Source of the DNA: Clostridiales bacterium
Lineage (GTDB): Bacteria > Bacillota > Clostridia > Oscillospirales > CAG-382
Assembly: GCA_003452915.1 (NCBI GenBank)
Contig: DMMZ01000050.1
Span: forward strand, 1 to 43,434
DNA length: 43,434 nucleotides
Direction: 5' to 3'
The notes under the pieces are model-generated. The model made no database searches. It was given only the letters and a program-made list of their open reading frames with translations, and had not been told where the DNA came from. Every line of letters starts with the position of its first letter. Within the stretch, counting starts at the first letter, position 1. This document shows, piece after piece, positions 7,559 to 15,244 of the stretch. The translations under genes and the position numbers were made by a program.

Positions 7559-8326
7559 TTACAATAATTCTTCAAATTCGCAATAATATATATCATTATC
7601 TATTCTTTTCTTAATTCGAAATCCTGCGTTTAATTGTTTTATCTTTCCCACTAAAACGATATCATTTAATGAACCTATTTCAATACATTTTCCTTCAACC
7701 CAGTGTTCTGCTGGAAGTATTAGTCGAAATTCTTGTTGATATTCATATTGTCTTTCTTTATTGAACATCTTTAAATATGGATATTTATCTTCAAATCCTT
7801 CTTCTCCGCTTCCTTGGTAGAAATCATCGAACTCCGACGTGTCATCATAGTAGACCCAGTGTCCATACACCATATTGCCCCACTGTGATTTGGATAGAAT
7901 ATCAAAAAACGCATCAATCCAAATTAGTGCGAATGAGTCGTATTCCGGAAAATCATCACAAATTTTTACATATAATTGGCTATCTATTTTAAAAATATCG
8001 TCTTTGATTTCGCTATCATTGACCATACGAAAGCAACATATAGGAATATTCTTATTTCTATTATCTAGCAGATGAATTCGTGCTTCATCTGCTAACTTTT
8101 TACCAGGACCGTATTTAATACCTCTTTCATTCTCTTCTATGATTGGTGCATAAACTAAATATTTGGCATTAATATTGACATGTGAATCCCACGGATCATA
8201 TTGTCCTAAAGAATAATGTGGTGACGTAAAAAATTTATAAGCAGGATTAAAATAGAATTTGCCTTGGCTTTTAATATCTTCAGCCCACTCAGCTTTTGTA
8301 AATTTAATAAAAAAACGTAAATTCAT
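7559..8326 (-). CDS. unassigned protein with YFNPA...YQQEFRL pattern
   Basis: A 255-residue soluble protein. It begins MNLRFFIKFTKAEWAEDIKSQ, then GKFYFNPAYKFF near residue 20, an acidic centre, and near the C-terminus YEYQQEFRLIL. This start-and-end pattern (a basic/aromatic N-terminus, YFNPA, then QxEFR) is one I associate with a widespread uncharacterised family found in accessory regions of Clostridia and phage-related islands. I cannot name a proven activity. The start ATG at 8324-8326 has AGGTGG upstream and fits the family's usual beginning; a GTG at 8372-8374 would add 16 residues without a ribosome site. The gene has its own promoter at 8464-8492. A nucleotide-modifying toxin or defence role is possible but not shown. 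Confidence 0.6.
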   Translation of the reverse strand: MNLRFFIKFTKAEWAEDIKSQGKFYFNPAYKFFTSPHYSLGQYDPWDSHVNINAKYLVYAPIIEENERGIKYGPGKKLADEARIHLLDNRNKNIPICCFRMVNDSEIKDDIFKIDSQLYVKICDDFPEYDSFALIWIDAFFDILSKSQWGNMVYGHWVYYDDTSEFDDFYQGSGEEGFEDKYPYLKMFNKERQYEYQQEFRLILPAEHWVEGKCIEIGSLNDIVLVGKIKQLNAGFRIKKRIDNDIYYCEFEELL

Positions 8327-8463
8327 CCCGTTATTCGACCACCTACTTGTGCATATATAAAAAATAATTTGCACATGTTTTTAGATTTTTTGTCTACCCA
8401 TAATAACTATAACATGAAATAAGTTATATGCCCATCTTTATGCTTAAACAACTTCTCCCCACT

Positions 8464-8492
8464 ATTCTACACAATTCCCCTTTTTCTGTCAA
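8464..8492 (-). promoter_or_regulatory. sigma-A promoter of the 255-residue accessory gene
   Basis: TTGACA (8487-8492) and TAGAAT (8464-8469) on the minus strand with a 17-base spacer. Transcription starts near 8457, leaving about 130 untranslated bases before the start at 8326. Apart from this promoter I see nothing firm in the gene-free stretch 8327-8656; a CATAAAAT at about 8597-8604 could be a sporulation-type -10 box for the plus-strand gene at 8657. Confidence 0.72.
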
Positions 8493-8656
8493 TACATATT
8501 TAAAAATATTGCCAAACATTTCCTGATTATCACTATCTTATTTTAACCCATTCTCCTTATTTTTTTACAAAAAATGCACGTTGGGAAACTCTCGGCATAA
8601 AATGGTATTGATAATACTCGCTGAAGTATTTAATCACTATAAGGAGGACTTTTTTA

Positions 8657-9541
8657 ATGGTTGAAAGAAACGGTCCGCTCGGCGGACTTTGCGGCAAACC
8701 CGAACAGCTTTGTTGTGTCAGCGTCAACAAGATTTTCGACTCGGCAAGGGACAAAGATTGTTTGGAAGATGTTCGTGTACATCTTTGCGACCATGCACAA
8801 GAGGTTATAGACAGAGCAAGTGCTGTGAGAACTATTGATGTTGAAGTTATTAACTGCAACATCAGCATTAATCCGGTACCCTTTAACAGAGGCTACTATC
8901 AGGTAACGATAAGATATTTCTTCTGCGTAACCCTTGAAGCGTGTTTATGCAACGGTAGAACACAGGAAGTTCAAGGACTCTGCGTCTTTGATAAAAAGAT
9001 TATATTGTTCGGAAGCGAAAAGAATGTTGCTGTATTCAAATCCGATCCCAATAACGACGGCTTCTGCAGAAGACCAACTGATTTAGAGTGCGACAGAGAC
9101 GCAACACTCCCGACAGTTGTTGTAGAAGTAGCTGCTCCGATTGCGCTTGATACCAAGTTGATCGAGAGATGCAGACCGTTCGGACATTGCTGCATCAATT
9201 CCGAAGCTATTCCGGAAGGCATTCGTAACCGTTTTGGCGGAAACTTTGTTGACGGCATAGGACAAAACACAGTTTATGTAACATTAGGCGTTTTCTCTGT
9301 ATACCGCATGGAGCGCGAGTTCCAGCTTGTACTTCCGGCTTGCAACTTCTGCCTGCCTGAGAGAGAAAGCAGAAATGATACAACCGATGCTTGCAGCATC
9401 TTCGGCAAGATGAATTTCCCGATCAGTGAATTTATTCCGATAGCAGAAGAGCCAAGGTTCGACAGAGACCGCTGCGACAAAAACGATCGCTGTGACAAAA
9501 ATGATCGCAACGACAGAGATAACAGGGGACCCTGCAAATAG
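8657..9541 (+). CDS. Cys-rich spore-coat-like protein
   Basis: A 294-residue protein with about 20 cysteines, many in pairs (LCC, HCC, CDK). The segment CCVSVNKIFDSARDKDCLEDV near the start, FNRGYYQVTIRYFF in the middle, and VFDKKIILFGSEKNV are features of a conserved Clostridia protein group usually left unnamed; I regard it as a probable spore coat or exosporium component, where Cys-rich cross-linked proteins are common. The C-terminal 30 residues are a charged tail built from DRDRCDKNDR-type repeats, visible at the DNA level as near-repeats at 9460-9530. A strong AAGGAGG site precedes the ATG. Base composition is clearly higher in G+C than the island just before it. No signal peptide, consistent with assembly in the mother cell. 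Confidence 0.7.
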   Translation: MVERNGPLGGLCGKPEQLCCVSVNKIFDSARDKDCLEDVRVHLCDHAQEVIDRASAVRTIDVEVINCNISINPVPFNRGYYQVTIRYFFCVTLEACLCNGRTQEVQGLCVFDKKIILFGSEKNVAVFKSDPNNDGFCRRPTDLECDRDATLPTVVVEVAAPIALDTKLIERCRPFGHCCINSEAIPEGIRNRFGGNFVDGIGQNTVYVTLGVFSVYRMEREFQLVLPACNFCLPERESRNDTTDACSIFGKMNFPISEFIPIAEEPRFDRDRCDKNDRCDKNDRNDRDNRGPCK

Positions 9542-9583
9542 TTTTTTAGGGCGAACATAAAAAAGCGCAACAATACACAAAAG

Positions 9584-9615
9584 AGCGTGCCGGAATTATT
9601 CGGCACGCTTCATTT
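9584..9615. terminator. hairpin between convergent genes
   Basis: AGCGTGCCG (9584-9592) pairs perfectly with CGGCACGCT (9601-9609), loop GAATTATT, followed by TCATTTTAT on the plus strand and preceded by an A-rich stretch. It lies between the converging coat-like gene and GH172 gene and can serve both. Confidence 0.72.
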
Positions 9616-9628
9616 TATAGTGAAAAAA

Positions 9629-10705
9629 TTATATAATTTCCAGTCCGTTTATATCGGGTAATTTTGGAAACTGCTCGGAGGGAAGTGTCTGATACCAATA
9701 TGCAACCGATGAAATATCGTCCTGCAAGGGGAGGTATCTGCCCTCGCTTCGCCAACCGAGTGCTTGTATGGTTATTTTTAAATCCTCCGCAAAGTAAATC
9801 GGGTCTGTTATATGCCAGCGGTAGAGCGAAAAACGCTGATTTGCTTTGTAGCAGCCGTCCTGCTTGGAAACATAGGAAAGTCCGGCATAGGGTGAATTAA
9901 ACTCGATATATTTGTTTCCGACATCAAAGTCAAATGCTCCGCAGAAGTAATCCTCTGTGCCTGTTCCGCAGATTGTAGGGAATTCCTTGTCGCCGTCGAG
10001 ATAGAACTTTATTTCGCCCTCGCCCCACCAGCCGTTATTATTTACGCCCCAATACATATAGGTTCCGACATACTGCCCTTTCCCCTTAACTCCGTCAAGA
10101 ATGGTATAAACATCCTTATACGAAACAGGGTTTACACGGCGGAACTGTGCGTGGAAATAAGCACAATCCTCGGGAATAGTAGTAAGTACATAATCGACCT
10201 GATAGAACAGAACAATGTCGTTTGACCAAAGATTCTGTATTGTAATACGGCAGTGCTTGCGGAAGGGCATCTCCCAATAACTGTTTAAACCTCTTCTTGG
10301 GTTAACGCAAACAGGGATAGAAGTGAGCGTGTTATGTACGGAAGTATCTGCCGTGGCAAAGAAATCTCCTAGCGGACACTCAACCGAAGGATACTCGTTA
10401 CCCTCCCAGTAAATACGTATGATGAGTAGTCTGGGACGTGGTGAACCCTCTGTCATCCAGATGTGCTTGATCGCACCCATGCCATCAATGTCTGCAATAG
10501 TGCGTTCCTCGCCCGGCTTGACGAATATCGCAGGGGAGACCTTCCAGCCCTGCCCCAGCTCACGTGCCGCGTTTGCACCGAAGCCCTCGGTCGCCATGCC
10601 TGCCTTACCTTTTTCACCGCCGAAATTTTCTGCCGAAATCGAACGTGACTTCGCGTCAGAAAGCCTTGTTATGTCGGACAACCCCGAACAAATACCGTTA
10701 AACAT
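9629..10705 (-). CDS. GH172 (DUF2961) glycoside hydrolase
   Basis: A 358-residue protein of the DUF2961 family, now glycoside hydrolase family 172, whose known members act on fructofuranose dianhydrides and D-arabinofuranosides. Two Glu-containing motifs fit the catalytic pair spaced about 20 residues apart: GWWGEGEIKFYLDGD (Glu229/Glu231) and GTGTEDYF (Glu251). Other family features are IKHIWMT, RIYWEGNEYPSVECPLGDFF and FNSPYAGLS. There is no signal peptide, so it acts in the cytoplasm on imported sugar. The ATG follows GGAGG. It stands alone without transporter genes nearby. The exact substrate cannot be told from sequence. Confidence 0.9.
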   Translation of the reverse strand: MFNGICSGLSDITRLSDAKSRSISAENFGGEKGKAGMATEGFGANAARELGQGWKVSPAIFVKPGEERTIADIDGMGAIKHIWMTEGSPRPRLLIIRIYWEGNEYPSVECPLGDFFATADTSVHNTLTSIPVCVNPRRGLNSYWEMPFRKHCRITIQNLWSNDIVLFYQVDYVLTTIPEDCAYFHAQFRRVNPVSYKDVYTILDGVKGKGQYVGTYMYWGVNNNGWWGEGEIKFYLDGDKEFPTICGTGTEDYFCGAFDFDVGNKYIEFNSPYAGLSYVSKQDGCYKANQRFSLYRWHITDPIYFAEDLKITIQALGWRSEGRYLPLQDDISSVAYWYQTLPSEQFPKLPDINGLEII

Positions 10706-10806
10706 TTTTTAATCCTCCGAGATATTATTTATAAAACTATTTTATTAATCAATGGTTGCTCTAATTCGATTTATTAATTTTTGTTTAAATTCTTCAGGTG
10801 TTTCTT

Positions 10807-11136
10807 TTACACAATATGCAGCTCGAACGGCTTTCCGATACGCTCGGCGTATTTTACGGTATAATTCGTTCCGGTGGAAACACCGTCCCAGATTGCAATG
10901 ACAATATCAGCGTTGTCAACAATGAGCTTGTTCCGCATTAACGGTGCGCTTTTACCGTAACGTCCATAATCGGGAAAAAATATCTGCTTTTTTATGCGTT
11001 TTCGGTCTGCGTATTTTTCCGCAATGGTATCAATACCCACAGCGCCGCCTGTAATTAAAAGTGTAATGCCTTTTGGTAAATAACGCTCTATATCTATATT
11101 AGTAATCGATCTCGAACCTATAACGGCAACTTTCAT
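10807..11136 (-). CDS. SLOG-family nucleotide-binding protein (DUF2493/YspA-like)
   Basis: A 109-residue Rossmann-like protein. MKVAVIGSRSITN at the start and LLITGGAVGIDTIAEKYA form the ligand-binding loops shared with the DprA/SLOG superfamily, and ADIVIAIWDGVSTGTNYTV is the second conserved block. Members are thought to bind a nucleotide or derived signal. It is the last gene of a tight operon: its ATG overlaps the stop of the S24/S26 peptidase gene by 4 bases (ATGA). Its role with the other three is not known; it might sense a ligand or be a passenger. A different frame stays open past its stop to about 10746, noted separately. Confidence 0.82.
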   Translation of the reverse strand: MKVAVIGSRSITNIDIERYLPKGITLLITGGAVGIDTIAEKYADRKRIKKQIFFPDYGRYGKSAPLMRNKLIVDNADIVIAIWDGVSTGTNYTVKYAERIGKPFELHIV

Positions 11137-11585
11137 CTAAAAACTCCTAAAATTGTTCTAGCATAATAACGCAAAAAAGCTGTATGCACATAAATAAAAG
11201 AATAAAATCTATGACTTAATCTATCAACTTGTCTTTGCTTTCCTTTATGTGTAAATTCGCTTAAAACACCGATAACCATATTTTCGGTTACAGGATATTC
11301 TTTTACTGTCTGATGATCACCACGGCATACATAACCGTCTTTTTTTACTTTAATTATGCGATGCAACACAAACTGTCCGTTTTCCCGCCTGTAAAAAATG
11401 ATATCATACTTTTTAAGTGGAAAAGCCGATTTTACTATTATAACAGTATCCTTTCTATCTGTAAGCATCGGTTGCATACTTGTTCCGTGAACGGTAAAGG
11501 ACGCGTTTCCGCCATTTTTTAATTGATTTTCTATTATTGGATATAATTCGGTAAGGTTGATTTTTTTATTCAAGTATCCCTGCAT
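11133..11585 (-). CDS. S24/S26 family peptidase, signal-peptidase-like
   Basis: A 150-residue protein with the serine protease box VHGTSMQPML (Ser36 nucleophile) and the second box GQFVLHRII, where His75 takes the place of the usual Lys. The pair Ser/His is typical of the ER-type/SipW branch. There is no N-terminal membrane anchor; a hydrophobic aromatic C-terminal helix (FYSFIYVHTAFLRYYA) may attach it to the membrane. Its start overlaps the PqqD gene by 20 bases and its end overlaps the SLOG gene by 4. In this PqqD/HprK-like context it is likely a maturation protease for a small modified peptide rather than a general signal peptidase. Confidence 0.8.
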   Translation of the reverse strand: MQGYLNKKINLTELYPIIENQLKNGGNASFTVHGTSMQPMLTDRKDTVIIVKSAFPLKKYDIIFYRRENGQFVLHRIIKVKKDGYVCRGDHQTVKEYPVTENMVIGVLSEFTHKGKQRQVDRLSHRFYSFIYVHTAFLRYYARTILGVFR

Positions 11586-11826
11586 CCTCTAATTTTTTTA
11601 CAAATACCAGAACATCCTTTTCAGCGGTTTTTCGGTTTGTTTCGTATTCTGTCAATAAAGTTTCGATAAGCTGGGCGAAATCCGCTCCGTCCTCCAGCTT
11701 TTTCCAGAGAATTGCAGCAGACTCGTTTAGTGTCATCATGCTGTCAAAATCAACGTTTCCACAGACTTTGACAACAACATTACTCCCTGCTACCTCTTTC
11801 ATTACAAATCCGTTTTTAATCTTCAT
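11566..11826 (-). CDS. PqqD family protein (RiPP recognition element)
   Basis: An 86-residue protein of the PqqD fold. The beta-strand part GFVMKEVAGSNVVVKV is followed by FDSMMTLNESAAILWKKLED, the helix with the signature NESAA.LW, then a winged-helix-like C-terminus ending LEDAGILE. PqqD-type domains hold the leader of a precursor peptide and present it to a modifying enzyme. The ATG overlaps the kinase gene by 4 bases and its end overlaps the peptidase gene by 20. No radical SAM enzyme or precursor gene is adjacent. Confidence 0.85.
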   Translation of the reverse strand: MKIKNGFVMKEVAGSNVVVKVCGNVDFDSMMTLNESAAILWKKLEDGADFAQLIETLLTEYETNRKTAEKDVLVFVKKLEDAGILE

Positions 11827-12515
11827 AACAATCCTCTGTATGCTACCTCAACAGCATGTATACTCATGTCGCAGGTTAGTTTATAAATAGGTATTTCTGT
11901 AAGCAACCTGTCAAGTAGCAACATTAATTCATTAATTTTATTTATCGGGCGAAGTGTATGTTCAAGAATAAGCGGCAAAGCTTCTTTTGCGTCAATACGT
12001 CTTATCGAGTTTATATTGCCACGTTCCAAAAAAGTTATTGCTTTTAATTGTACAATTTTGTTTATGTTTTTATCAGTTTTGCCACTCCACGGTGTACCAC
12101 AGACCATGAATTTACTATCTATTATTCTCAAAGCAGGTTTGTCGTCGTTGATTATATAAGCACATTCACCGAAATATTCTAACCATAGGGCTGCATGAGT
12201 TGATTTTCCGACACCGCTTTTCGCAGAAAACAGATAAGCTTGTCCGTCAAGTGCAACCGCCGAGGCGTGTAACATAAAACCGTTGAAATCAAGCAATTTT
12301 TCATAAAAATCGGCACCTGTATAGATATACTCACAGATATTCATTGAAAGGTGAGGATTTTGCGCTTTTTTTTGCAGTAAAAAAGGCTGTGAAACATCAA
12401 TTTCAATATCGGCTTCACATTCGGTCTCTATTTTGTAAGACTTGAATTGTTCTATGAGTGATTTTTCTACAGGTTCCATTTTAACAATAAGAGAAGATAT
12501 CGAATACTTTTCCAT
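11823..12515 (-). CDS. HPr kinase-like (HprK-related) protein
   Basis: A 230-residue protein with the HprK/PEPCK-type P-loop SAKSGVGKST (residues 97-106), a preceding MLHASAV with His83, an acidic pair Asp124/Asp125 in IINDDKPAL, and GTPWSGK near 140. This is the layout of HprK-related kinases that accompany PqqD and peptidase genes, including those that phosphorylate lasso peptides, rather than of true HPr kinase, which is longer and has an N-terminal domain. It is first in a four-gene operon with 4-20 base overlaps, under a consensus promoter at 12561-12589. Substrate is probably a peptide or small molecule; unproven. Confidence 0.82.
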   Translation of the reverse strand: MEKYSISSLIVKMEPVEKSLIEQFKSYKIETECEADIEIDVSQPFLLQKKAQNPHLSMNICEYIYTGADFYEKLLDFNGFMLHASAVALDGQAYLFSAKSGVGKSTHAALWLEYFGECAYIINDDKPALRIIDSKFMVCGTPWSGKTDKNINKIVQLKAITFLERGNINSIRRIDAKEALPLILEHTLRPINKINELMLLLDRLLTEIPIYKLTCDMSIHAVEVAYRGLL

Positions 12516-12560
12516 ACTTTTCCCTTCAAATAAAGTTAATTTGTATATATATGTTATTTT

Positions 12561-12589
12561 ATTATAACTTTGTTAATTTAATTTGTCAA
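12561..12589 (-). promoter_or_regulatory. sigma-A promoter of the HprK-PqqD-peptidase-SLOG operon
   Basis: TTGACA (12584-12589) and TATAAT (12561-12566) on the minus strand with a 17-base spacer, a perfect consensus match, about 45 bases before the first start codon. Confidence 0.85.
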
Positions 12590-12598
12590 CCTTGACAA
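12583..12598. promoter_or_regulatory. 7-bp inverted repeat over the -35 region
   Basis: TTGTCAA (12583-12589) and TTGACAA (12592-12598) are exact mirror images with a 2-base spacer. The left arm contains the minus-strand -35 box. It is a plausible repressor site, placed between the two divergent promoters. Confidence 0.4.
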
Positions 12599-12619
12599 TA
12601 ATTATTTTACTTTAAATTG

Positions 12620-12648
12620 TTGATTTATACAGCCATTTTTGCTATACT
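12620..12648 (+). promoter_or_regulatory. promoter of the RNA element - apgM transcript
   Basis: TTGATT (12620-12625) and TATACT (12643-12648) with a 17-base spacer. Transcription would start near 12655, so the structured RNA at 12663-12790 would be the 5' end of the message. Confidence 0.65.
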
Positions 12649-12662
12649 TAATAAGTATACAT

Positions 12663-12790
12663 AAGTTTGAAAATGAATTTTCAAACTACGGTTTTGTGCC
12701 TTTACTGCAATAGGTGCATTAATCCGGCTGTCGCCGGAATGGCACAACTCCCTCTGGTGGCGCAAACGCCACGGAAAGTAATGTTCATAA
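12663..12790 (+). ncRNA. structured 5' leader RNA, copy A (candidate cis-regulatory element)
   Basis: This segment fills the leader of apgM. Visible pairings: a 10-bp hairpin GTTTGAAAAT/ATTTTCAAAC (665-674/677-686 of 12xxx); a long-range stem TTGTGCC (12694-12700) with GGCACAA (12741-12747) that encloses two small hairpins (TGCA/TGCA at 12706 and 12715; TCCGGC/GCCGGA at 12723-12738); and a hairpin GTGGCG/CGCCAC (12757-12772). A second copy at 32302-32457 keeps ACTACGGTTTTGTGCCTTT, GGCACAA and CCACGGAAAG but has different sequences in two stems that still pair, which argues for a conserved RNA fold. It does not match riboswitch classes I know by sequence. A structured mobile repeat is the main alternative. 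Confidence 0.65.
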
Positions 12791-12827
12791 TAATGTATAC
12801 GTGCATAAAAAGGATGTGACTTTACAG

Positions 12828-14048
12828 ATGAAATATATTGTTCTTGTGGGGGATGGCATGGCAGACCTTCCTATGGAGGAGCTTGGCGGTAGAACTCCTT
12901 TAAATATTGCTGAAAAACCAGGAATGAATTATCTTGCTCAGAACGGAATAAACGGCAGAGTATTCACCGTGCCGAGAGAAATGACACCTGAGAGTGATAC
13001 AGCAAATTTATCATTATTGGGTTATGATCCTAAAATATATTCCAAAGGACGTTCTCCGCTTGAAGCTATGAGCATGGGCATAAATATGCAGCCTGAGGAT
13101 ACAGCAATCCGTGCGAATATTGTCGCTTTATCCGATGACGGACTTCCTTATGACCAGAAGATAATGCTTGACCATTCGTCGGATGAAATTCCGACAGAAG
13201 AAGCTGATGTTCTTATAAAAGCTTTACAAGAAGAATTTGGAAACGATCTCCTGCATTTTTATACAGGTGTAAGCTACCGTCATTGTCTGATATGGAAGAA
13301 CTGCCCCGAATTTATCGATTTTACCAGACCGCATGATTTTCTTGGCAAGAAAATAACAGAATATTTGCCTATGAGGTCGGAAAGCCAACCGTTCAGAAAG
13401 TTAATGGAAGAGTCTTTTGAGCTTCTTAATAATCATCCGCTTAACATAGACAGGGCAAAAAGAGGACTTAAAAAAGCCAATTCTCTATGGTTGTGGAGTC
13501 CGGGGAAAAAGCCTTCTCTCCCTTCATTTAAGGAAATGACAGGCTTAAATGCATCTGTTGTATGTGCGGTTGATTTGTTAAAAGGAATCGGTCTATGTGC
13601 GGGTATGAACATTCCTTTTGTTGAAGGTGCAACAGGGAATCTGCACACGAATTATAAAGGTAAACTGGAGACGGCATTGAAAGAACTTGAAAACGGTTCG
13701 GATCTGGTTTATATACACATCGAAGCACCCGATGAGTGCGGACACAGGGGTGAGCTTGAGAAAAAAATCAAGGCGATTGAATTAATCGATTCACAGGTTC
13801 TTGTTCCTATGTTAAAATATATGGATGCAAAATTACAGCCATACAAGATTTTACTGACCCCCGATCATCCAACACCGATTTACGCACGAACACACACTCT
13901 TGATGCTGTTCCGTTTGTTATTTATTCTTCTGTTCATAAAAAAAAGGGTGATATTGATGTATATGACGAGCAGAGTGGTTTTGACGGTGGAGTTTATATT
14001 GACACGGATAAAGGCGAAAATATTATGAAGTATTTTCTAAATGTATAA
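12828..14048 (+). CDS. apgM: cofactor-independent phosphoglycerate mutase, ApgM family (possible homoserine kinase)
   Basis: A 406-residue alkaline-phosphatase-superfamily enzyme. MKYIVLVGDGMADLP holds the metal-binding Asp; ESDTANLSLLGYDP carries the nucleophile Ser; HIEAPDECGHRGELEKKIKA and LTPDHPTP carry further metal ligands. Family members interconvert 3- and 2-phosphoglycerate; a sub-branch in Clostridia and deltaproteobacteria has been proposed to act as homoserine kinase, which would link it to the metY end of the window, but it cannot be decided here. ATG 12828-12830 is chosen because the family begins there and AAAAGGA lies 13 bases upstream; in-frame GTG at 12801 lacks a ribosome site. 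It follows structured RNA copy A and is followed by a YcxB-like gene after 17 bases. Confidence 0.9.
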   Translation: MKYIVLVGDGMADLPMEELGGRTPLNIAEKPGMNYLAQNGINGRVFTVPREMTPESDTANLSLLGYDPKIYSKGRSPLEAMSMGINMQPEDTAIRANIVALSDDGLPYDQKIMLDHSSDEIPTEEADVLIKALQEEFGNDLLHFYTGVSYRHCLIWKNCPEFIDFTRPHDFLGKKITEYLPMRSESQPFRKLMEESFELLNNHPLNIDRAKRGLKKANSLWLWSPGKKPSLPSFKEMTGLNASVVCAVDLLKGIGLCAGMNIPFVEGATGNLHTNYKGKLETALKELENGSDLVYIHIEAPDECGHRGELEKKIKAIELIDSQVLVPMLKYMDAKLQPYKILLTPDHPTPIYARTHTLDAVPFVIYSSVHKKKGDIDVYDEQSGFDGGVYIDTDKGENIMKYFLNV

Positions 14049-14065
14049 ATATAGGAGATGATGTT

Positions 14066-14605
14066 TTGGTAAAACAAATAACCGGTGAAGCTAAGGTCGA
14101 TTTTACTGTCTATCGCCACTTTTCAGAATTCCAGCTTTTTAAGAGCAGAAACCCTAAATTAAGAAAAAGAGCTTTTTATGGTCTTGGCATTGTTTCCTCA
14201 ATCCTTTTGGCTTTGTTAGGACTCACTTTAGATAATATTAATTATTTATTTTTAGGTGCGGCGATGGTGGTGTTTTTGAGCCTGTTTTCTTATATAACCA
14301 AACATGCTTTCAGAAAGCAATGTCGTTTAAATGCTAATTTACTCAGAGCTACTCAAAGTTTTGTGTTCGCTCCCGAAGGTTTTATTTTCGAGTCAAATGA
14401 CGAGGGAAATGTCAGCAGGGACGAAGTTTTTTATTCGGATTTATATTCTGTTTACGACGTTAAAGACGCTTATTATTTGTATAAGGATAAAAAACACGCC
14501 TTTATTGTACCTAAGAACAGTATAAAAAAAGTAACACCCGAACAAACAAGAGCTTTTTTGCAAAGTAAAGTACCAAACTACAAGTATATAGTAGTAAAGC
14601 AATAA
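14066..14605 (+). CDS. YcxB-like membrane protein
   Basis: A 179-residue protein with two membrane helices (about 40-56 and 60-78) and a C-terminal PH-like domain of the YcxB family: FVFAPEGFIFESN, then YSDLYSVYDVKDAYYLYKDK, then HAFIVPKNSI. Such proteins are membrane-bound and of unknown role. The start is TTG at 14066, with AGGAG 9 bases before it; the ATG just upstream is out of frame. It probably shares the apgM transcript and ends at a perfect 13-bp hairpin. Confidence 0.8.
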   Translation: MVKQITGEAKVDFTVYRHFSEFQLFKSRNPKLRKRAFYGLGIVSSILLALLGLTLDNINYLFLGAAMVVFLSLFSYITKHAFRKQCRLNANLLRATQSFVFAPEGFIFESNDEGNVSRDEVFYSDLYSVYDVKDAYYLYKDKKHAFIVPKNSIKKVTPEQTRAFLQSKVPNYKYIVVKQ

Positions 14606-14640
14606 AAAGCGTGCTGCAAAATACTGCAGCACGCTTTATT
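14606..14640 (+). terminator. intrinsic terminator after ycxB-like gene
   Basis: AAAGCGTGCTGCA (14606-14618) pairs perfectly with TGCAGCACGCTTT (14625-14637), loop AAATAC, starting at the stop codon and followed by ATTGTTT. The A-rich left side could let it also serve the converging minus-strand gene at 14681. Confidence 0.82.
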
Positions 14641-14680
14641 GTTTATACAGGAGAGTTGATTTTCAACAGTCTAAAATATA

Positions 14681-15124
14681 CTAATCCGAATCATTCATCA
14701 GCCTAGAGCAGAGCATGCAAATGATGCATTTGATAAAGGCAATTAAGCCGATTGTCATCAATGCGAAAAAGAATGCAAGAATCCCTGTAAAAATTACAAC
14801 TAAAATCAATGCGGGATTCAGGACGATTGAAAGAGCAACTATAGCAGAAATAATAGTGCCTATTACTCCTGTCAGAAGACAAAGAGCATTTTTACACAGA
14901 CATTTTCTTAATGCCCCAGACAATGTGACAGCTCCAAGGAATACTCCCAGAACCAGTAAAAGCAGGATTAAAACAGCTAAGCCGAATACAATCCAGACAA
15001 CAGTGTTTATTAGCGGAATTAAATTTAGAGCAAATAAAACAGCTACAAGTGTGCCGAAAATCAAGCTTATTACGACTCCCAGGCAACTGCATGCGGAAAA
15101 TCCGCATTTTTCATTACAAGACAT
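14681..15124 (-). CDS. four-helix membrane protein with Cys-rich N-terminus
   Basis: A 147-residue protein that begins MSCNEKCGFSACSC and then has four hydrophobic segments (about 15-36, 40-66, 83-104, 107-132), ending with further cysteines (KCIICMLCSR). The ATG follows GGAGG. The layout recurs in uncharacterised Clostridia membrane proteins. Upstream, CATATTCTA (minus strand, about 15198-15206) with AC 16 bases before it fits the mother-cell sigma-K pattern, which together with the other Cys-rich genes here hints at a spore envelope role; this is weak evidence. No catalytic motif. Confidence 0.7.
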   Translation of the reverse strand: MSCNEKCGFSACSCLGVVISLIFGTLVAVLFALNLIPLINTVVWIVFGLAVLILLLLVLGVFLGAVTLSGALRKCLCKNALCLLTGVIGTIISAIVALSIVLNPALILVVIFTGILAFFFALMTIGLIAFIKCIICMLCSRLMNDSD

Positions 15125-15244
15125 ATCATCCGTAACCTCCTTTTGTCTAAATTAAGCAAGCTATGTTATATAAATCAACATAGCATATTACTCAATATAG
15201 AATATGTAATATGACATAATCTGTGTTTTAAAACTTTGTAAAAG

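Noticed and set aside
8971..9606. Overlapping minus-strand open frames of 98-110 codons
   Set aside because: Shadows of the Cys-rich plus-strand gene at 8657-9541, which has AGGAGG and family-like sequence.
12663..12790. Known riboswitch classes (cyclic-di-GMP I/II, cobalamin, SAM, THF, ykkC types) for the structured RNA
   Set aside because: The conserved sequence blocks of those classes are not present; the shared blocks here are ACTACGGTTTTGTGCC and CCACGGAAAG. A covariance search would be decisive.
14715..15155. 146-codon plus-strand open frame
   Set aside because: Antisense shadow of the membrane protein at 14681-15124; the minus frame has a clean start, ribosome site and membrane helices.
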